28,259 bases of DNA, from positions 1 to 28,259 of the forward strand of contig CAYUZX010000044.1 in NCBI GenBank assembly GCA_964449285.1. Direction: 5' to 3'. The position numbers and the translations under genes were made by a program. Origin of the DNA: QYOJ01 sp964449285. Its GTDB lineage: Bacteria; Bacteroidota; Bacteroidia; Bacteroidales; FEN-979. Numbering within the stretch: the first letter of the stretch is position 1; every line of letters starts with the position of its first letter. Under the pieces are notes generated by a model. It did not search any database. It was not told the DNA's origin and saw only the letters and a list, made by a program, of their open reading frames with translations. Shown in pieces: positions 15,523 to 21,577 of the stretch.

Positions 15523-16359
15523 TTGAAAAATAGTCTCTTCATCTTTCTTTTATTTCTTGCATCCTGCTCCTACTTACATGAAGAGGGAGACAGGCCGTTG
15601 GCCAGAGTTGATGATGATTACCTGTTCGAATCGGAGATTGCTGGAATGATTGCCCCCGGGACCTCCGCTACCGATAGCCTGAACCTGACCAGGAATTACA
15701 TTGATAGCTGGATTAAAAAGAAAATCCTGATTCACCAGGCGGGAAAAAACCTGACAGAAGATCAACTCAACTTTTCAAAGGAGATGGAGGACTACAGGAA
15801 CTCCCTGGTCATATTTGCCTATGAAAATATGCTGATTGACCAGCGTCTCGATACTGTCGTGTCGGATGCAGAGATGGAGTCTTATTATCTGGAAAACCAA
15901 AATAATTTTCTGCTGACAAACAACATCGTCAGGTTATCCTATGTAAAAATCCCTCTGGATTCGAAACATTCAAAGCAGATTCGCCGGTATTTTTACTCGG
16001 ATGATCCGGGTGATAAAGAGAAACTGGCTGACCTGTGTGATAAATACGCTACACAATACTTTGTTGATGATCAAACATGGCTCATCTTCGATGATGTGAT
16101 AAAGGAGATCCCTATCCAGACATACAACCAGGAGGAGTTTCTTAGGTACAGAAGGACCTTTGAGATGCAGGACTCCTTATACCTATACCTTACAAAATTT
16201 TTTGATTTTAGAATCAAAGAGAGTACATCGCCTTTGCAGTTTGAGAGGCAACGAATTAAAAGCATCATCCTCAACAAACGAAAGATGACCCTGCTTAACA
16301 CGATGAGGCAGGATGTCTATAACGAAGCACTTCAGAAAAATACGATAGAAACTTATTAA
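15523..16359 (+). CDS. Lipoprotein resembling the SurA chaperone region, no parvulin domain
   Basis: A 278-residue lipoprotein: signal KNSLFIFLLFLASC, lipobox LASC with C15. The helical region (LARVDDDYLFESEIAG ... NYIDSWIKKKILIHQAGKNLT ... ENMLIDQRLDTVVSDAEMESYYLENQNNF) matches the N-terminal substrate-binding part of SurA/PpiC proteins, but the isomerase domain is replaced by a different segment. It is probably a folding or targeting partner of the two flanking isomerases. The start is TTG, three bases after the preceding stop. A strong AAGGAGGT lies at 15493-15500, 22 bases ahead of it and too far for normal use. No ATG start is available. Confidence 0.85.
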   Translation: MKNSLFIFLLFLASCSYLHEEGDRPLARVDDDYLFESEIAGMIAPGTSATDSLNLTRNYIDSWIKKKILIHQAGKNLTEDQLNFSKEMEDYRNSLVIFAYENMLIDQRLDTVVSDAEMESYYLENQNNFLLTNNIVRLSYVKIPLDSKHSKQIRRYFYSDDPGDKEKLADLCDKYATQYFVDDQTWLIFDDVIKEIPIQTYNQEEFLRYRRTFEMQDSLYLYLTKFFDFRIKESTSPLQFERQRIKSIILNKRKMTLLNTMRQDVYNEALQKNTIETY

Positions 16360-16382
16360 GCGTTATCCTAAAACGAATCCTC

Positions 16383-17726
16383 ATGAAACGATCCCGCTCA
16401 ATTTTACTTTTCCTGATCATGGCACTGTTTCAATTCCATGCCACAGCACAGGACACGATTATTGATGGTATTGTTGCGATCGTTGGAGGGCATATGATTC
16501 TGAAGTCCGACCTTGAGACACAATATCTGCAATTCAGGGCACAAGGGAATATTACTGGCAGTCCGCAACGAGTCAAGTGTCAGATTTTTGAAAACATGCT
16601 CTTCATGAAACTACTCTTTCACCAATCGGAAGTAGATAGTATCACGGTTACTGAAACCCAGGTAGAGACCGAGATGGACAGGCGGATGCGTTACTTCATT
16701 GCACAGGCAGGATCTCCTGAACGTCTGGAAGAATATTATCACAAAAGTTTGCTTGAGATCAAAGCAGAGATGCATGATGTGATAGAGGAACAGATGTTGG
16801 TGGAGCAGGAGCAGAACAAAATAACAGAAAAAGTCGTGGTGACTCCTGCTGAAGTGAAAGCCTATTTCCGGAAAATCCCAAAGGATAGTGTGCCTGAAAT
16901 CAATGCAGAAGTTGAGATTGGCATAATTACCAGAGAACCAGCTATTACAGAAGTCGAACGCACGATTGCAAAAGATCAACTGGCTGGATTTAAGGAACGT
17001 GTCAATAAAGGGGATGATTTCGCTACCCTGGCTATCCTCTATTCTGAGGATCCCGTATCAGCAAAGCAGGGAGGGGAACTCGGCATGTTTCAGCGAGGTG
17101 ACATGCGGCCACAGTTTGAAGCAGCAGCATTTAAATTAAAACCAGGGGAGGTTTCAGAAATCGTGGAGACAGAAGATGGATATCACCTGATCCAACTGAT
17201 TGAACGAAGAGGAGATTTTATCAATGTGCGGCATATTTTGGTCCAACCAAAGGTGTCGCCGATAGAGTTGAACAATGCAAAACTTTTTCTCGACAGTATT
17301 GCAACTATCATCCAGGCGAATGAGATTACCTTTGATAAAGCCGTAATATTATATTCTGATGACCCAAATAAGAACAATGGGGGAATGTTGATAAATCCTG
17401 CCAGCGGCAATACGAAGTTCGAGATCGGGGAGGTGGATCCTAAAATCTTTTTCGTAATCGATAAACTTAAGGAAGGAGAAATATCCACTCCAGTAAAATG
17501 GGAAGAACGGGGAACCCGCCACTTCCGCATATATTACCTTAAGTCTCGCTCAACGCCCCACTATGCAAACCTGGAGGAAGACTATGCCCGAATACAACAA
17601 TGGACCCTGGATAAGAAGAAGCTTGCAGTCATTGAGAAATGGATTGATAATAAGGCGGAAGAGACATACATTGAGGTCATGTCGCCCTATAAAGAATGTA
17701 CATTCGAAAGGCAATGGGTTAAATAA
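16383..17726 (+). CDS. surA: SurA-like periplasmic chaperone / peptidyl-prolyl isomerase
   Basis: A 447-residue protein with the canonical SurA layout: signal peptide 1-22 (ending ATAQ), N-terminal chaperone domain opening with IDGIVAIVGGHMILKSDLE (27-45), parvulin 1 (about 175-276: GGELGMFQRGDMRPQFEAAAF ... EDGYHLIQL), parvulin 2 (about 280-388: NVRHILVQPKVS ... GGMLINP), and a C-terminal helix. Role: chaperoning of unfolded outer-membrane proteins between the Sec translocon and the BAM complex. Follows the lipoprotein by 23 bases, and is followed by moxR after 30 bases. Confidence 0.9.
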   Translation: MKRSRSILLFLIMALFQFHATAQDTIIDGIVAIVGGHMILKSDLETQYLQFRAQGNITGSPQRVKCQIFENMLFMKLLFHQSEVDSITVTETQVETEMDRRMRYFIAQAGSPERLEEYYHKSLLEIKAEMHDVIEEQMLVEQEQNKITEKVVVTPAEVKAYFRKIPKDSVPEINAEVEIGIITREPAITEVERTIAKDQLAGFKERVNKGDDFATLAILYSEDPVSAKQGGELGMFQRGDMRPQFEAAAFKLKPGEVSEIVETEDGYHLIQLIERRGDFINVRHILVQPKVSPIELNNAKLFLDSIATIIQANEITFDKAVILYSDDPNKNNGGMLINPASGNTKFEIGEVDPKIFFVIDKLKEGEISTPVKWEERGTRHFRIYYLKSRSTPHYANLEEDYARIQQWTLDKKKLAVIEKWIDNKAEETYIEVMSPYKECTFERQWVK

Positions 17727-17756
17727 CTAACCTGAATTATTGAAGAAACACGCATT

Positions 17757-18725
17757 ATGAACTACTCATCGGATGTGGAAGCAGTTGATGCGCTGGTTGG
17801 GAAATATTCCCTGCTGAAGCAAGAAATTGCTAAAGTAATCGTTGGACAGGATGAGGTTGTTAAGAACCTACTGATCTCTATATTCTGTAAAGGACACTGT
17901 TTACTCGTAGGTGTACCTGGCCTGGCCAAAACATTGATGGTCAATACACTATCCAAGGCATTAGGCCTCTCCTATAGCCGGATTCAGTTTACCCCAGATT
18001 TGATGCCCTCTGATATAATCGGAACAGAGATCCTGGATGAGTCTCGTCATTTTAGGTTCATTAAAGGACCGGTCTTCGCCAACATCATTCTCGCTGATGA
18101 GATCAACCGAACCCCTCCCAAAACGCAATCGGCACTGCTGGAAGCAATGCAGGAGAAAGCTGTGACCGTAGCAGGAGAATCCTATAAACTGGAAGAGCCG
18201 TTCTTCGTATTGGCTACCCAGAATCCAATTGAACAGGAGGGAACCTATCCCTTACCCGAAGCCCAACTCGACCGTTTCATGTTTAACATCTGGCTGGATT
18301 ATCCATCATTTGCTGAAGAAATCAGGATTGTTCAAAGTACGACCACAGAGAAAACTGTCATTCCTGAAATCGTTCTTACGTCGGAGGAGATCCTCTTTTT
18401 TCAAAATCTGGTCAGGAAGATCCCCGTGCCTGATAATGTCTATAATTATGCCGTATCGCTGGTCACAAAAACACGTCCCCGAACCTCCCATGCCATGGAC
18501 TGGACAAATGAATACCTTACATGGGGCGCTGGCCCGCGTGCCTCCCAATACCTGATTATCGGTGCGAAATGCCACGCTATACTGGGCGGAAAATATTCCC
18601 CTGATATCGAAGATGTTAAAGCTGTAGCCACGGCAGTTCTGCGTCACCGCATCGTCCGCAACTACAAAGCCGAAGCAGAAGGAATCACGGTGGAGGGGAT
18701 CATCAGGCGGTTGCTTGATGCCTGA
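17757..18725 (+). CDS. moxR: MoxR-family AAA+ ATPase
   Basis: A 322-residue cytoplasmic ATPase. Walker A GVPGLAKT (52-59), Walker B ILADEINR (111-118), sensor 1 in LATQNPIEQEGTYPLPEAQLDRF (N156, R173), and a C-terminal lid with DIEDVKAVATAVLRHRI. MoxR proteins act as chaperones for metallocentre insertion or complex assembly, often beside DUF58 and von Willebrand A genes; none follows here because the strand switches. ATG at 17757. Last gene of the guaB cluster; the convergent gap after it is filled by a heptamer array. Confidence 0.93.
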   Translation: MNYSSDVEAVDALVGKYSLLKQEIAKVIVGQDEVVKNLLISIFCKGHCLLVGVPGLAKTLMVNTLSKALGLSYSRIQFTPDLMPSDIIGTEILDESRHFRFIKGPVFANIILADEINRTPPKTQSALLEAMQEKAVTVAGESYKLEEPFFVLATQNPIEQEGTYPLPEAQLDRFMFNIWLDYPSFAEEIRIVQSTTTEKTVIPEIVLTSEEILFFQNLVRKIPVPDNVYNYAVSLVTKTRPRTSHAMDWTNEYLTWGAGPRASQYLIIGAKCHAILGGKYSPDIEDVKAVATAVLRHRIVRNYKAEAEGITVEGIIRRLLDA

Positions 18726-18730
18726 TGTTA

Positions 18731-18814
18731 GTTGGCAGTTGGCAATTGGCAGTCCTCAGTCCTCAGTCCTCGGTCTTCTTCCCTCGTCCTATGTCTTACG
18801 TCTTACGTCCCTGA
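18731..18814. repeat. Twelve-unit heptamer array in the moxR/yhcC convergent gap
   Basis: Twelve consecutive 7-bp units in one register that change type along the array: three NTTGGCA units (18731-18751), three GTCCTCR units (18752-18772), three degenerate units (18773-18793), two TCTTACG units (18794-18807) and TCCCTGA. It runs through the last codons and stop of the radical SAM gene. Confidence 0.85.
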
Positions 18815-19731
18815 AAAGTATCCCTTCGCTCTAACTCTTTCTCGATTCGTTTGAGGACTTCATCATATCTGATAAGATCCCAACTCAGGTGATGGAGTAA
18901 CTGTGGAGGAACTTCGCCGGCAAATCGTTCCACAACAATCTCAGGGGAAAGTTTCTCCAGGAAGCGGATGATGAAGTCGATATATTCCTCAAGGCTGAAT
19001 TGGTGAAATGCAGAAGGGTTAGCCATGTACTCCTGTTCTATCCGGGTTCCCTTGACTACCTGAAGCTGGTGGAACTTGACCGTATCGATTGGCAGTCGCG
19101 AAATGATATCAGCCTCTTGCATCATCTCGTCCCGGCTCTCTCCAGGCAGACCGAATATAAAATGAGTACCTGAACGGATTCCCAGATCATGGGTTCTCTG
19201 AATTACCGATCGGCTGACCTCAAAATCATGTCCCCGGTTAATTCGCACGAGGGTCTTATTATAACACGACTCAATGCCATACTCTATCTGGACAAAGTGT
19301 TTCTCCGACAATTCGGCCAGGTACTGAAGTTTCTCCTCATCTACACAATCCGGCCGGGTACCAATCACGATTCCAACTACCCCCGGATAAATCAACGCCT
19401 CCTTATATAGTTCTTTCAGTAGCGATAATGGCGCATAGGTATTGCTATAGGGCTGAAAATAGACCAGAAACCTTGAGGCCCTACGATAACGGACAGAGTG
19501 GAAGTCGATTCCTTTGGCGATCTGGGAATGGATTGGCTCAATCGGGTTGCAATACGAGGGATTGAAGGCGTCGTTATTGCAGTAAGTACACCCCCCGGTG
19601 CCTTTGGTGCCATCGCGGTTGGGACACGTAAACCCCGCATCTACCACCACCTTCTGTACCCGCCCGCCGAAGATGTTCCGGATATACTCAGTGTAACTGT
19701 TAAAACGCCGGTTATGTCCCCAGATATACAA
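18796..19731 (-). CDS. YhcC-type radical SAM protein (TIGR01212 family)
   Basis: A 311-residue radical SAM protein of the YhcC group; the reaction is not established. The [4Fe-4S] cluster cysteines C36, C48 and C51 lie in CPNRDGTKGTGGCTYCNND, and other family motifs follow (YFQPYSNTYAPL, GIVIGTRPDC, QIEYGIES, HFIFGLPGES). The start is TTG at 19731: an in-frame TAA from the upstream repeat immediately precedes it, and MYIWGHNRRFNSY is the usual family beginning. The C-terminus ELERRDTFQG is also typical; only the last three codons and the TAA come from the downstream repeat. The gene is thus bounded on both sides by tandem arrays. It may be read with the genes at 19832-24522, 100 bases upstream. 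Confidence 0.93.
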   Translation of the reverse strand: MYIWGHNRRFNSYTEYIRNIFGGRVQKVVVDAGFTCPNRDGTKGTGGCTYCNNDAFNPSYCNPIEPIHSQIAKGIDFHSVRYRRASRFLVYFQPYSNTYAPLSLLKELYKEALIYPGVVGIVIGTRPDCVDEEKLQYLAELSEKHFVQIEYGIESCYNKTLVRINRGHDFEVSRSVIQRTHDLGIRSGTHFIFGLPGESRDEMMQEADIISRLPIDTVKFHQLQVVKGTRIEQEYMANPSAFHQFSLEEYIDFIIRFLEKLSPEIVVERFAGEVPPQLLHHLSWDLIRYDEVLKRIEKELERRDTFQGRKT

Positions 19732-19798
19732 TTACGAATTACGAATTACGAATTACGAATTTCACTTTCACCACGGCACTACGGCACTACGGCATCAC
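19732..19798. repeat. Heptamer ACGAATT array followed by octamer ACGGCACT array
   Basis: ACGAATT four times (19734-19761), preceded by a partial unit that touches the radical SAM start codon, then TTTCACTTTCACC-like sequence and ACGGCACT twice plus a partial copy (19773-19795). It fills nearly the whole 100-bp gap before the barrel gene. Confidence 0.9.
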
Positions 19799-19831
19799 AT
19801 TTACTTGGAACAAAGGTATGAAAACGCTCCT

Positions 19832-21577
19832 TTAAAAGTTGATTGTGGCGGCAATACGTCCACTCCAATCGGGAAGGGATCCGGTCAAGGTACTTCCGGA
19901 ACTGGAATTTTTAGAGATGGTCCCGTCGAAGGAAAGCCAGGATAATGGCTTAAATCCAAGGGTGCAATTCAGGGCGCTTACCTCACCCTGCAAATCTGTG
20001 TTGGTGTGGTTGAATCCCAGCATCACGGAGAACCATTTCCATGGCGAACTCTGTGCATCAATTCCTCCAGTGTAAAGGTTAGACTGGGAAATAGAACCGT
20101 CCCGGCCTGTCCAGTTGAAATAGATGCGGGAAGAGAGATATCGTGAAATAGTCACCGACTGGTTTATGCCCAGTGATAACGTTGTTGACTGGTCGTTCAT
20201 TTCACCCCGGTTTATCCGGTTTTTCATATAGGTGATGGTGACGGAAGTCAGACAGGCGACTGTGTTTACTCTCCAGGGATACCCGGTTGTTAGTCCCGTA
20301 ACGAAACTATGATAATCAGATGGAATGGAATCGCATTTGCTGAATTGCCAGGAGGGTAACATTGTGAAGATAAAATAGGGCCCTTTTTTCAGCCTGACAG
20401 AGGCATTTAAACCACACAGAACGGATCGGAATCTCCTGGCATCAAATCCATCCGGATCCCGGAGCAGGTATTTTCCAAATACACTGAATCCAATCACTTT
20501 TTTCAACAGTTTTCCGCTAATCCGGCCTTCGATGGTTTGCATATTCTGTCTGAGATAAGGGGAGCCCATGGTTTGATAACCCGGCCCGGTTCGTGTATAA
20601 CTTCCTTTCAGCTTGATTTTATCAAGATTGATGGAGAGGGTAGCTCTGCAGGCCCAGTCGGCATGAGATCCTAACCGGGGATTCAGAAACGAAAAGAACT
20701 TAACGGCATCATTATCCGCTTCCGGGAGGGGGGCCTCCCGGTCGGGGGTGAGAAATGATCCGGTCGCTTCCGCTTCCAGACGGATCTTTTTCTTCCAGAA
20801 GGTAACCGCAAGTTCGGCGCCGGCTACCCAGTTCTCTGCCGGGGTGACTTTCATCCGGGCTGTATCGCCGGGAATAATGATGGTGTCAATTCCCGTGATA
20901 ATGGTATCGGCAGGATGGGGAAAGATAAAGGAGGTCTCTTTCAGGGAATCGGGACGATCCCAGGCATGCAGTACCGAAAGGAAAAAATGGCTTCGTTCCG
21001 CCTTCCCGAATCCCACCTTTGCCATCCACAGGTACCGTTTATAGGGTTCATCATACGGTCCGAAATTGGAAAGTTCACGATTTGACAAACCATAGACAAA
21101 GGCTGCATACACGGGACCCGGATTGATCGCAATGTTCACCCCCTTCACATTGATCCCTGAGAGGATCAGCGGAGAATAATTTGGATGGCAATCACCGGCT
21201 TCCAGGGTGACAATCCATCTGAGCGCGCGTTGGATCTTGCGAAATCGGGAAAGGGAATCATGCAGCAGGGCAGTTGCCAGCCGGCTGTAATCAAATCTCA
21301 GGGTGATCGCGTTCATTCCTTGCAAATTCTGTTGGTTGCCGGTGGAATAAAAGGCTGAAAATCCCAGCGGCAAACCCGCAATCTTCACGTCCAGATTCAA
21401 AGCCTGGCGGAAATAATTGGCAGGCAGTTGGGATCCGGGAAACTGACTACTGGCAAAATCGAAGCTGGTCACACTGCTTCCGTGAACCTCCACCCACTTT
21501 TCCTGCTGCTGGCCGGCGGCAGTGCCGGCCAATAGCAGGAAAAGAAGGAGGTGCATCAATCTGTCGATGGGTTTCAT
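19832..21577 (-). CDS. Predicted outer-membrane beta-barrel protein, unknown function
   Basis: A 581-residue exported protein. Signal peptide 1-22 (LMHLLLFLLLAGTAAG, mature end QQQEK). The mature part is made of alternating amphipathic strands (LNLDVKIAGLPLGFSAFYS, NAITLRFDYSRLA, VAGAELAVTFWKKKIRLEAEAT, RATLSINLDKIKLKGSYTRTG) and ends with Phe (GRIAATINF), both typical of outer-membrane barrels. I recognise no named family. Its ATG overlaps the TGA of the preceding TANFOR-GEVED gene (ATGA), so the two products are made together and probably interact: a surface protein with its membrane anchor or exporter is the simplest inference. Confidence 0.8.
   Translation of the reverse strand: MKPIDRLMHLLLFLLLAGTAAGQQQEKWVEVHGSSVTSFDFASSQFPGSQLPANYFRQALNLDVKIAGLPLGFSAFYSTGNQQNLQGMNAITLRFDYSRLATALLHDSLSRFRKIQRALRWIVTLEAGDCHPNYSPLILSGINVKGVNIAINPGPVYAAFVYGLSNRELSNFGPYDEPYKRYLWMAKVGFGKAERSHFFLSVLHAWDRPDSLKETSFIFPHPADTIITGIDTIIIPGDTARMKVTPAENWVAGAELAVTFWKKKIRLEAEATGSFLTPDREAPLPEADNDAVKFFSFLNPRLGSHADWACRATLSINLDKIKLKGSYTRTGPGYQTMGSPYLRQNMQTIEGRISGKLLKKVIGFSVFGKYLLRDPDGFDARRFRSVLCGLNASVRLKKGPYFIFTMLPSWQFSKCDSIPSDYHSFVTGLTTGYPWRVNTVACLTSVTITYMKNRINRGEMNDQSTTLSLGINQSVTISRYLSSRIYFNWTGRDGSISQSNLYTGGIDAQSSPWKWFSVMLGFNHTNTDLQGEVSALNCTLGFKPLSWLSFDGTISKNSSSGSTLTGSLPDWSGRIAATINF

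Noticed and set aside
18731..19798. CRISPR array reading of the repeat-rich regions around the radical SAM gene
   Set aside because: Units are 7-8 bp with no spacers and no cas genes; a CRISPR needs longer repeats separated by unique spacers.
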